Positions 1 to 5,217 of a stretch of DNA of 5,217 nt are shown here, one piece after another. The notes beneath the pieces were generated by a model. The model was not told the origin of the DNA. It was given only the letters and a program-made list of their open reading frames with translations, and made no database searches. The stretch's first letter is position 1, and every line of letters starts with the position of its first letter. The stretch spans positions 1-5,217 of the forward strand of contig JAGVPR010000179.1 of assembly GCA_020052115.1 (NCBI GenBank). Reading direction: 5' to 3'. The stretch comes from Candidatus Eiseniibacteriota bacterium. GTDB lineage: Bacteria > Eisenbacteria > RBG-16-71-46 > JAGVPR01. The translations under genes and the position numbers were made by a program.

Positions 1-32
1 GACGATGCGGCCCGCCCGCCGTGGCCGGCCAT
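1..32 (-). CDS. Possible start of a further operon gene, cut by the window edge
   Basis: Four nucleotides after the queC stop, an ATG (32-30) opens a frame with no stop to the edge, coding only MAGHGGRAAS. A GAGG overlaps the queC stop but is too close to the ATG (3 nt) to be a good ribosome site. The tight spacing used elsewhere in this operon makes a next gene plausible. Ten residues do not allow identification, and the sequence does not look like the start of queE. It could equally be non-coding sequence after the operon. Confidence 0.2.
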   Translation of the reverse strand, partial: MAGHGGRAAS

Positions 33-36
33 CGCC

Positions 37-720
37 TCAGGCCGGTGGATCGCCCGCTTCGTACTCCGTGGGATCGCTCACGCTCGCGGCCAGGAACGCC
101 TCGCGCCGCTCGACACAGGTGCCGCAGCGCCCGCAGTGCTTTTCGCCGCCCTCGTAGCAGGACCACGTGAGCCCGAGCGGAACCTCGTGAGCCGCGCCCC
201 AGCCGACGATCTCCGACTTCTTCCAGGTGAGGAAGGGTGTGAAGAGCCGCACCGGGCTGTAGTGCGCCGCCGCGAGAGCCTTCTCCATGGCCGACACGAA
301 TTCGGGACGGCAGTCGGGATAGATTGCGTGGTCGCCGGCGTGGGCGGCGTAGGCGATGAGCGCCGCGCCCCGGCTCATCGCGATTGCGCCCGCGATGGAG
401 AGGAGCACCATGTTGCGATTCGGGACGACGGTCGCCCGCATCGAGTCGTCATCGTAGCGCCCATGCGGGACCTCGACGGCCGGGTCGGTCAGAGCCGCTC
501 CCCGAAAGGCAGCCGCGAGGCTGGGAAGCGCGAGGCGCGTGAGCGCGCATCGAGCATGGTCGCACACTCGCTCGGCGGCCTCGATCTCCCTTCGGTGCCG
601 CTGGCCGTAGTCCACGGCGACGGGAAAGACCTCGAACCCCGCCTCTCTCGCGAAGAAGAGAAGGGTCGAGGAATCCAGCCCCCCCGAAAGCAGGAGGACC
701 GCTCTCCGGCCCGCGCTCAT
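37..720 (-). CDS. queC: 7-cyano-7-deazaguanine (preQ0) synthase QueC
   Basis: QueC converts 7-carboxy-7-deazaguanine, ammonia and ATP to preQ0 in the cytoplasm, feeding QueF encoded just upstream. From the ATG at 720 the protein has 227 residues, a normal length. Motifs are the PP-loop SGGLDSS (12-18), which binds ATP; DYGQRH (37-42); VVPNRNMV (98-105); HAGDHAIYPDCRPEF (127-141), the substrate-side signature; and a C-terminal zinc site with Cys188, Cys196, Cys199 and Cys202 (TWSCYEGG, HCGRCGTC). All expected catalytic and metal-binding residues are present, so the gene looks intact. A GTG at 750 would add ten residues (start MGDVLDRFRR) and lengthen the overlap with queF to 34 nt. I prefer 720 for the ATGA junction, but neither start has a clear ribosome site. 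Confidence 0.95.
   Translation of the reverse strand: MSAGRRAVLLLSGGLDSSTLLFFAREAGFEVFPVAVDYGQRHRREIEAAERVCDHARCALTRLALPSLAAAFRGAALTDPAVEVPHGRYDDDSMRATVVPNRNMVLLSIAGAIAMSRGAALIAYAAHAGDHAIYPDCRPEFVSAMEKALAAAHYSPVRLFTPFLTWKKSEIVGWGAAHEVPLGLTWSCYEGGEKHCGRCGTCVERREAFLAASVSDPTEYEAGDPPA
717..720 (-). promoter_or_regulatory. ATGA stop-start overlap between queF and queC
   Basis: The TGA stop of queF (719-717) overlaps an ATG (720-718) in the queC frame, giving the classic ATGA junction for coupled translation. No strong Shine-Dalgarno precedes it, as is common in such overlaps. Confidence 0.65.
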
Positions 721-1136
721 TCGGCGAAACCGGTCGAGGACGTCCCCCACGTCGCCGTCGCCACGATGCTGATGCCTCCTCGGGACTTCTGCTCCACCGA
801 CACTTCACACCGGAACGGCTCCAGCGCCTTGACCACCTCGGCCAGGATCTCGGATGCCAGCGCTTCGCAGAAGAGGCCCCTGTTCCTGAACGAATGGAGG
901 TAGAGCTTCAGCGACTTGCTCTCGATGCAGCGCGCCTTCGGCTCGTAGCAGATCTCGACCGTGTACCAGTCCGGCTGCTCCGTCACCGGGCAGAGCGCGG
1001 TCACTTCGTCGGACGTGCATCGAACCTCCCGCACGTTCTCGGGCCGCGCGAACGTCTCGAGCCCGATGAACGCGCGGACGTCCTTCCCGAGCTGCGAGAA
1101 GCCCTCCTTGCCGGATTCGCGGGGGTCTTTCTCCAT
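717..1136 (-). CDS. queF: preQ0 reductase QueF (NADPH-dependent 7-cyano-7-deazaguanine reductase), short type
   Basis: QueF reduces the nitrile of preQ0 to the aminomethyl group of preQ1 with NADPH; preQ1 is then inserted into tRNA on the way to queuosine. The protein has 139 residues, the short single-domain (B. subtilis-like) form with a trimmed C-terminus. Visible motifs are TALCPVTEQPDW (46-57), with Cys49 as the thioimide-forming nucleophile and Asp56 as proton donor; the family signature ESKSLKLYL (72-80); SFRNRGLFCE (82-91), with Glu91 as the preQ0-binding Glu; and RGGISI (119-124). These match B. subtilis Cys55, Asp62 and Glu97 with a constant offset of six. One oddity is that the residue before the Glu, His in the B. 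subtilis and E. coli enzymes, is Cys90 here. The start at 1136 follows an RBS. The stop overlaps the queC ATG, so the enzymes of two consecutive steps are made from coupled genes. Confidence 0.95.
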   Translation of the reverse strand: MEKDPRESGKEGFSQLGKDVRAFIGLETFARPENVREVRCTSDEVTALCPVTEQPDWYTVEICYEPKARCIESKSLKLYLHSFRNRGLFCEALASEILAEVVKALEPFRCEVSVEQKSRGGISIVATATWGTSSTGFAE

Positions 1137-1141
1137 GACTT

Positions 1142-1148
1142 CCACCTT
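1142..1148 (-). promoter_or_regulatory. Ribosome binding site of queF
   Basis: On the minus strand the 16-nt gap after the ASCH stop reads CGGGAAGGTGGAAGTC and then ATG at 1136. AAGGTGG (1148-1142) is a moderate Shine-Dalgarno match about 5 nt from the start. It supports the start at 1136 over the in-frame upstream ATG at 1202, which lies inside the ASCH gene. Confidence 0.6.
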
Positions 1149-1152
1149 CCCG

Positions 1153-1659
1153 TCACGCGGGGGATTGCGGAGAGGCGCGATGCCGGCGGGCCCGCACGAC
1201 ATATAAGACGCGAAAGCGCGTGCAAACGACCGGCATCTCGTCGGATGCCTCGCGGCCGAGCCGCGCGCATTCGCGGGTGAAGAACCGCCGGTGCCCTTCG
1301 CGCCAGGCTTCGAGGCTCAGGTCGCCTTCGCCTTCGTCCCGCGCGAAGTCCGCGGGCACGTCGAGGAAGGGGACGGTGAACACCTCAGTGTACTCGATGA
1401 CCGCCGCGGGGAGACCGTCCCAGTCCACGACCATCTCGAGGTCGCCGGAGCGGGCGACCGGATCGCCGTCGGCTTCCCAGGACCAGGGGAGGCTCGACGT
1501 GGCCGTCTTCGAGCCGGCGCAGACGAGCGCGAGAAGTTCCTCGGAGAGTTCACGGCTGTCGCCGAAGTCGCCGACGAGCGGCTTCGCCGCGGGCACGACG
1601 AAGCCGTCTTCGGCCAAGAGCGAGATCAGGCGCGCCGGATCGGGCGTCGCCTTGCTCAC
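1153..1659 (-). CDS. ASCH-domain protein, YhfF-like (COG4405 type)
   Basis: The protein has 168 residues, starting at GTG. It matches the YhfF-type ASCH family by recall of motifs: FGDSRELSEELLALV at 32-46, GSKTATSSL at 49-57 (the GxK motif of ASCH proteins), SGDLEMVVD at 71-79, the VIEYTEV strand at 87-93, FARDEGEGDLSLEAWR at 105-120, and EMPVVCTRFRVLY near the end. ASCH domains adopt a PUA-like beta-barrel and are predicted to bind RNA; some small members (YqfB) act on N4-acetylcytidine. The substrate of YhfF-type members is not established. The last ~15 residues (Arg/Pro/Ser-rich) look like a variable tail. The gene sits between the lipoprotein gene (4-nt overlap) and queF (16-nt gap). That position next to two tRNA-base synthesis genes fits an RNA or nucleoside role, but this is inference. 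No signal peptide is seen, so it is probably cytoplasmic. Confidence 0.87.
   Translation of the reverse strand: MSKATPDPARLISLLAEDGFVVPAAKPLVGDFGDSRELSEELLALVCAGSKTATSSLPWSWEADGDPVARSGDLEMVVDWDGLPAAVIEYTEVFTVPFLDVPADFARDEGEGDLSLEAWREGHRRFFTRECARLGREASDEMPVVCTRFRVLYVVRARRHRASPQSPA
1656..1659 (-). promoter_or_regulatory. GTGA stop-start overlap between lipoprotein and ASCH genes
   Basis: The GTG start of the ASCH gene (1659-1657) overlaps the TGA stop of the lipoprotein gene (1658-1656). Such overlaps commonly couple translation of the second gene to the first. The arrangement also argues for GTG 1659 as the real start, because everything upstream in that frame lies inside the well-conserved end of the FGE-like domain. 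Confidence 0.7.
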
Positions 1660-4100
1660 CGCGCCGTGACCGTTCTCGCCACTCGGAACCCGACGACGTC
1701 GTCCATGGTCGTCGGCGGGTAGGGCGCTCGAGAGGCGGAGCGGCAGTCGCGCGCCAGGTAATACCACGAGCCGCCGCGGATGACGCGGTGCGTGCCATTC
1801 GCCGGTCCCACCGGATCGCCGACGGGAGGAGCGGCCGCGTACCAGTTCCAGCACCACTCCCAGACGTTTCCGTGCATGTCGTACAGGCCGTCGGCGTTCG
1901 CGACGGCGGCGGTCTTGACGTCGTGGGTCGAGGTGCCGGCGTTGCCGCAGTACCAGCCGATCTGCGCGAGAACCGGGTCGGGCCGGCTGCGCGTCGTGTC
2001 CACGCACGCCTCCACGCTGATCGGGCCGTTCGCGAACGCCGTCCGGGTCCCGGCGCGGCAGGCGCGTTCCCACTCGGCCTCGGTGGGGAGCCGGTAGCCG
2101 TCCGCCTCGGTGTTCCAGGTCACCGTGCCGCCGCTGATCGAGTAAGCCGGCGTGAGGCCCTCCATCACCGAGCGCGTGTTGCAGTACTCGATCGCGTCGT
2201 TCCAGGAGACGTTCTCGACGGGACGGTTCGGGCCGCGGAAATAGGAGCGGTTGCGCGCAACACCCAGCACCGATTCGTACTCGAGCTGGGTGACCTCATG
2301 ATCGGAGATCGTGACGTCCCAAGCGAAGACGACGATGTGCTCGGCCTCGTCGGTGTCCCGCCCCAGCTCGCCGGCCGGACTGCCCATCGTGTAGACCTCG
2401 CCGGCCCACGGGCCCGCCGTGACGGGGGTGGAGACCGGATGGTCGTTCCCGTCGTCGAACGCGAAGGAGTGCTCGTAGCTCCCGCGATCCAGCGTGGCCT
2501 CATAGCGGAAGACGACGCCCGCGCTGTAGTCGGTCCCCTGAGGCGTCATCGCGTGGTTCACGCCGGAGAGGATGAGATCCGCGCGGCTCGGTGCGTCGCC
2601 GTCGGCGTCGGTGTACGTAACCTCGAAGGTGAACGGCGTACCCGGCTCGGCACCCGCCGGCGTGACGCCCGGAGAGGACAGCGCCGGCGGCACGTTCCCC
2701 GCGTAGGTGATCGCCGTCGCGACGTTCGAGAGGCGCGACCAGTTGGAGGCGTCGTCCATGGTCTTCATCGCGAAGTAGTAGCGGGTGTCGGGGTCGAGAG
2801 ATGTCACATCGAAGCTCTCGGCGGCTCCGCTCTCCGAAGGAAGCGGCTCCCCGGTCGCGACCGAGGCCGAATCCCAGTTCGCTTCGGTGATCGAGCGCTC
2901 GAAGTAGCGGATGTCGTACTGCTCCGCGAGGCCCTCGAACCAGTCGTCGCCCGGGGAATGCCAGGAGAGCCGCACCGTGCTCGCGTTGACCGGCGTGGCG
3001 ACGAGATCGCCGACCGCGCCCGGCGCCGTCGAGTCGGGGAACGATCCGGGGCCCGCCAGGACGACGAGCCCGTCCACGCGATCGCTCACGCAGACGACCC
3101 CCGCGTCCGAGACGGCGATGCCGGTCGCGAACGACGTCACGATCGTGCCCGCCAGCTCCGGCTCTGTCGGGCGCGTGATGTCCACCACGTGGATCCCCGC
3201 GTCGGCCGCGGTCAAGAAAGCGTAGCGGCCGCGGACGACGATCGCGCGGCAATCGCCCGGAAGCGCCAGGATGCCCGCGGGAACGGGCGCGTCGCCTCCG
3301 TGAATCGAGAGGATGGCCAGCCCGCTCTTGCCGTCGGCAACGTACGCGTAGCCGTTTCCGACCACGATCCCCTTGGCGTTGCCCGGGGTGTCGCAGCCCG
3401 AAACGACGCGCACGGCACCCAGGATCCGCGCGCGCACATCCAGCACGGTCAAGCCCAGTTCGTCGTCGGCGACGTACGCGTACCCGTCGGCCACGGCGAT
3501 CGCCTTGGCGTAGCCCCGCGTGCCGGAGAAGACGCCGTTGTAGCGAAGCACGCCCGGGAACTCCGGATCGGATTCGAAGATGCGGATTCCCTTCCAGCTC
3601 TCTGCGAGGAAGATGCTGTACTTGTCGGTGGGCGTGTCGGGCATGTCAATGAAGAGCCCGTTTCCATCCACGGCCGTCGTGCCCTGGCCGTAAGAGTAGG
3701 TGCTGTCCGGGTCGTCCACGTTGTAGGTCGTGATCCCCTCGGTGCCCTCGACGACGAAGGCGATGTCCACGACGCCGCCCGCTGTCGGCGTGCTCGCGAC
3801 CTTGATCGCTTCGGCATATTTCGTCGTGTTGATCGTCGCGACGAGGATGGGGGAGCGCGGGTTCGAGATGTTGATGACGTGAAGGCCCGCCTCGCCTCCG
3901 GCGACGTAGGCGTGATGCCCCAGGATGCTCACGTCCTCCGAGATGCTCGGCAGCGGCACGCGCGAGACGACCTGATACGGTGATGAGGGGGGCCGGTAGA
4001 GATCCTGCTCGCCGCACCCGGCCAGCACCGCGCATGCGAGAGCGAGCCCCGCCGTGAGCCCCACCACCCAACGCGACCACCCAGTCCGTCCGCGCACCAT
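1656..4100 (-). CDS. Multidomain lipoprotein: LVIVD-type seven-bladed propeller, FN3, Ig-like and FGE-like (SUMF1 family) domains
   Basis: The protein has 814 residues. Residues 1-29 form a lipoprotein signal: Arg-rich start, hydrophobic stretch and lipobox LAGC with Cys29. Gly at +2 favours outer-membrane delivery by the E. coli rule. Residues ~54-351 hold about seven degenerate repeats of the form 'GYAYVAD...GLxVLD' (core lines near 63-76, 113-127, 162-175, 207-221, 250-264, 292-307 and 334-348), as in LVIVD beta-propellers. Residues ~356-466 are a fibronectin type III domain (DLVATPVNASTVRLSW; SLDPDTRYYFAMKTMD). Residues ~470-565 look like an Ig/cadherin-type fold. Residues ~569-810 are an FGE-sulfatase domain with YTMGSPAGE, EVTQLEYE, RLPTEAEWERA (670-680), GLYDMHGNVWEW (738-749) and RVIRGGSW (772-779), ending in GFRVAR. 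Of the two catalytic Cys of true FGE only one is kept (Cys786); the other position is Tyr781, so sulfatase-activating activity is doubtful. It probably acts as an envelope binding or scaffold protein with the upstream barrel; its substrate is unknown. It starts at ATG 4100 behind a strong RBS, and its stop overlaps the next start. Confidence 0.88.
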   Translation of the reverse strand: MVRGRTGWSRWVVGLTAGLALACAVLAGCGEQDLYRPPSSPYQVVSRVPLPSISEDVSILGHHAYVAGGEAGLHVINISNPRSPILVATINTTKYAEAIKVASTPTAGGVVDIAFVVEGTEGITTYNVDDPDSTYSYGQGTTAVDGNGLFIDMPDTPTDKYSIFLAESWKGIRIFESDPEFPGVLRYNGVFSGTRGYAKAIAVADGYAYVADDELGLTVLDVRARILGAVRVVSGCDTPGNAKGIVVGNGYAYVADGKSGLAILSIHGGDAPVPAGILALPGDCRAIVVRGRYAFLTAADAGIHVVDITRPTEPELAGTIVTSFATGIAVSDAGVVCVSDRVDGLVVLAGPGSFPDSTAPGAVGDLVATPVNASTVRLSWHSPGDDWFEGLAEQYDIRYFERSITEANWDSASVATGEPLPSESGAAESFDVTSLDPDTRYYFAMKTMDDASNWSRLSNVATAITYAGNVPPALSSPGVTPAGAEPGTPFTFEVTYTDADGDAPSRADLILSGVNHAMTPQGTDYSAGVVFRYEATLDRGSYEHSFAFDDGNDHPVSTPVTAGPWAGEVYTMGSPAGELGRDTDEAEHIVVFAWDVTISDHEVTQLEYESVLGVARNRSYFRGPNRPVENVSWNDAIEYCNTRSVMEGLTPAYSISGGTVTWNTEADGYRLPTEAEWERACRAGTRTAFANGPISVEACVDTTRSRPDPVLAQIGWYCGNAGTSTHDVKTAAVANADGLYDMHGNVWEWCWNWYAAAPPVGDPVGPANGTHRVIRGGSWYYLARDCRSASRAPYPPTTMDDVVGFRVARTVTAR

Positions 4101-4103
4101 GAG

Positions 4104-4115
4104 CCTCCGCCTCCC
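4104..4115 (-). promoter_or_regulatory. Ribosome binding site of the lipoprotein gene
   Basis: On the minus strand the gap between the barrel stop (TAG, 4119-4117) and the ATG at 4100 contains GGGAGGCGGAGG. The first core, GGGAGG (4115-4110), is 9 nt from the ATG; the second, GGAGG (4108-4104), is only 3 nt away. This strong site fixes the start at 4100, even though the frame stays open for another 99 codons upstream. Confidence 0.75.
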
Positions 4116-4116
4116 G

Positions 4117-5217
4117 CTAGAAGGGATACGACATCCCCAACCAGACCCTGTTGTCCTTGTAGTTCTTGTCCTCCTCGATGCTCTCCGTGCCGACGGAAGA
4201 AGCGGTCGAGGAGGAGCTTCGTTCGGTGTGCCGGTATCCGATCTCGAGCGTGACCTCGCGCCACACGGGCGCCGACGTCGCCGTCGCCTCGCCCGCCCAG
4301 ACTTCGTCCTTCCGTCCGGTGTGGGTCGCGTCGAGGTAGTAGGGCAGGTCGCTCGTGTAGTAGTACTCCTGGTACTGCCCCATGATGCTGCTCTCACGAA
4401 AGAGCCGGATCGCCTTCGCGGGCCGGAATCGCAGCCCCAGCTCGTAGAGATCGCGCTCGTACGAAGGGTCGCCGTCGTCCGAGGTCTTCGGCGTCTCGCC
4501 GACAGTGTCCAGCGCTCGCGCCTTCGTGTTGCTGTACGCGTAGCGCCCCGATAGGCGCCAGATCTTCGTCAGGGTGAACTGACCGCTCAGGGCGCCGTTC
4601 CACTCCCAGTTGTCGTTCTCGAGGAACGGCCGGTTGTAGTAGCGGATCACGCGACCGCCCTCGATCCGCGTCGTCAGGCGGTCCGAGACGCGGCTCTGCG
4701 CGGCCATCATGAAGGCATGGCGCAGCGCGTTGAACCCCATCCAGCGGAGCGGGGTCGTCGTGCGCGGGTCGAACGGCGCGCGGTCCGAGAGCTCGCGAAT
4801 GTAAGCGCGCGGCGCGTACGTGTAGCCCGCCTCGAAGAAGGTCCGCGAAGAGACAGGCTGGCGCAGCCGGAGCATCCAGGCCTCGTTGTTCTTGTCGGGA
4901 TTGCTGAGGTACTGCCAGCGTGTGTAGCGGACGCGGAAGTTCGTCGCCATCGGGCCGAAGAGCCGGCGGTCCAGGCTCAGCTCGACGCGCGGGCTCAGGA
5001 TCATGTCGTCGTAGGTATCGAGGTTGAACTTCTCCGGGTTGAGGCCCTGACGGAACTCGAGAAGGTTCTCGGGCGAGTAGCGGAAGATGTTGTCGTCGTA
5101 GATCGTCTGGAAATCGAACGTCCCCGTGATGCCGAAGGGGAGCGTGCCGCCCGAGGGCTTCTTCGCCGGCGCCTTTCGCGCCGCCTTCGCGGGCGCTTGC
5201 GCGGCCGCCGCGTCAGC
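4117..5217 (-). CDS. Outer-membrane beta-barrel protein, 5' end outside the window
   Basis: The reading frame is open to the right edge, so 366 residues are visible and the true N-terminus, probably a signal peptide, is missing. The first visible ~20 residues are rich in Ala, Lys and Pro (for example AKAARKAPAKKP), like a periplasmic linker after a signal sequence. From about residue 24 the protein alternates polar and hydrophobic/aromatic residues in roughly 14 candidate strands, such as NFRVRYTRWQYL, WRLSGRYAYSN and REVTLEIGYRH. Between them lie polar loops, including a Ser-rich one near residues 330-345. The protein ends GMSYPF, so its last residue is Phe, the usual C-terminal signal read by the BAM complex. 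The N-terminal motif IYDDNIFR resembles the start of porin-2-like barrels often found with exopolysaccharide genes, but that link is weak. Transport or anchoring function is unknown. The stop lies 16 nt before the lipoprotein gene, which suggests the two products work together in the outer membrane. The Met at 5004 is internal, not the start. Confidence 0.8.
   Translation of the reverse strand, partial: ADAAAAQAPAKAARKAPAKKPSGGTLPFGITGTFDFQTIYDDNIFRYSPENLLEFRQGLNPEKFNLDTYDDMILSPRVELSLDRRLFGPMATNFRVRYTRWQYLSNPDKNNEAWMLRLRQPVSSRTFFEAGYTYAPRAYIRELSDRAPFDPRTTTPLRWMGFNALRHAFMMAAQSRVSDRLTTRIEGGRVIRYYNRPFLENDNWEWNGALSGQFTLTKIWRLSGRYAYSNTKARALDTVGETPKTSDDGDPSYERDLYELGLRFRPAKAIRLFRESSIMGQYQEYYYTSDLPYYLDATHTGRKDEVWAGEATATSAPVWREVTLEIGYRHTERSSSSTASSVGTESIEEDKNYKDNRVWLGMSYPF
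5158..5217 (-). other. Ala/Lys/Pro-rich low-complexity segment of the barrel protein
   Basis: The last 60 bases encode 20 residues made almost only of Ala, Lys, Pro, Arg and Gln, with an imperfect APAK/AxxAxK pattern. Folded barrel sequence begins right after it. It looks like a flexible, positively charged periplasmic linker. It is cut by the window edge, so its full length is unknown. Confidence 0.5.

Larger units (their letters stand above)
37..5217 (-). other. Probable single operon: OM barrel, lipoprotein, ASCH protein, queF, queC
   Basis: All five genes run on the minus strand. The barrel gene and the lipoprotein gene are 16 nt apart. The lipoprotein and ASCH genes overlap by 4 nt (GTGA). 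The ASCH gene and queF are 16 nt apart. queF and queC overlap by 4 nt (ATGA). None of these junctions leaves room for a promoter of ordinary size plus a leader, and no hairpin followed by a U-run is seen at any of them. Co-transcription from a promoter right of the window is the simplest reading. It is inferred from spacing only; promoters inside the coding sequences cannot be excluded. Confidence 0.75.

Noticed and set aside
22..31. Perfect palindrome TGGCCGGCCA near the queC stop.
   Set aside because: It has no loop, no following T-run and is all short GC words expected by chance at this composition, so I do not call it a terminator or operator.
136..903. 255-residue plus-strand open frame.
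   Set aside because: It is antisense to queC and queF, whose motifs are fully intact; it has no recognisable features.
1137..1152. Possible preQ1 riboswitch before queF.
   Set aside because: Only 16 nt separate queF from the ASCH stop, too short for any known preQ1 aptamer plus expression platform.
1137..1202. Upstream ATG (1202) for queF adding 22 residues.
   Set aside because: It would overlap the end of the ASCH gene by 50 nt and the added residues do not resemble QueF. The ATG at 1136 has a ribosome site just after the ASCH stop.
1660..2073. Upstream extension of the ASCH frame to a start at 2073.
   Set aside because: This part is antiparallel in quality to real coding sequence (Arg-rich, no family features) and overlaps the conserved FGE-like domain. 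GTG 1659 forms a neat GTGA junction.
1788..3983. 731-residue open frame on the plus strand.
   Set aside because: It is antisense to the lipoprotein gene, is very rich in Arg, Val, Asp and Ala with no recognisable domain, and arises from high-GC codon use on the opposite strand.
4101..4397. In-frame 99-codon extension of the lipoprotein gene.
   Set aside because: It lies inside the barrel gene in another frame, encodes Arg/Thr/Ser-rich nonsense, and would bury the signal peptide. A strong RBS and lipobox place the start at 4100.
4117..5004. Barrel gene starting at the Met at 5004.
   Set aside because: The frame stays open to the right edge and the 71 residues before this Met continue the barrel pattern and a linker, so the gene is truncated by the window instead.

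Overview
This window reads as one minus-strand gene block from a high-GC, Gram-negative (diderm) bacterium. It holds five genes with almost no intergenic DNA. In transcription order, from the right edge to the left, they are: an outer-membrane beta-barrel protein whose N-terminus lies beyond the right edge (4117-5217); a large lipoprotein with a beta-propeller, FN3, Ig-like and formylglycine-generating-enzyme (FGE)-like domain (1656-4100); an ASCH-domain protein of the YhfF type (1153-1659); queF, preQ0 reductase (717-1136); and queC, preQ0 synthase (37-720).

The diderm assignment rests on the beta-barrel with its terminal Phe and on the lipobox of its neighbour. Lipoproteins combining LVIVD propellers, FN3 and FGE-like domains, together with the high GC, suggest an uncultured lineage such as Eisenbacteria or a relative. 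That taxonomic guess is weak, because no rRNA or other marker is present.

Gene junctions are very tight and alternate: a 16-nt gap, a 4-nt GTGA overlap, a 16-nt gap, then a 4-nt ATGA overlap. No promoter, riboswitch or convincing terminator is visible, and no stretch over 40 bases lacks a gene. The promoter presumably lies right of the window. The operon may continue off the left edge, where an ATG follows the queC stop by 4 nt.

The block joins two themes. The first two genes build an envelope pair: a barrel plus a lipoprotein probably attached to the outer membrane. The last two carry out consecutive steps toward queuosine: QueC makes preQ0 from carboxy-deazaguanine, and QueF reduces it to preQ1, the base inserted into tRNA. 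The ASCH protein sits between them and is predicted to bind RNA or nucleosides. Other queuosine genes (folE, queD, queE, tgt, queA) are not in view.

I see no mobile element, CRISPR array, tRNA or rRNA, and no clear new defence-type system. The points most worth a second look are the lipoprotein's architecture and its altered FGE active site, the ASCH-queF-queC linkage, and a His-to-Cys change next to the catalytic Glu of QueF.
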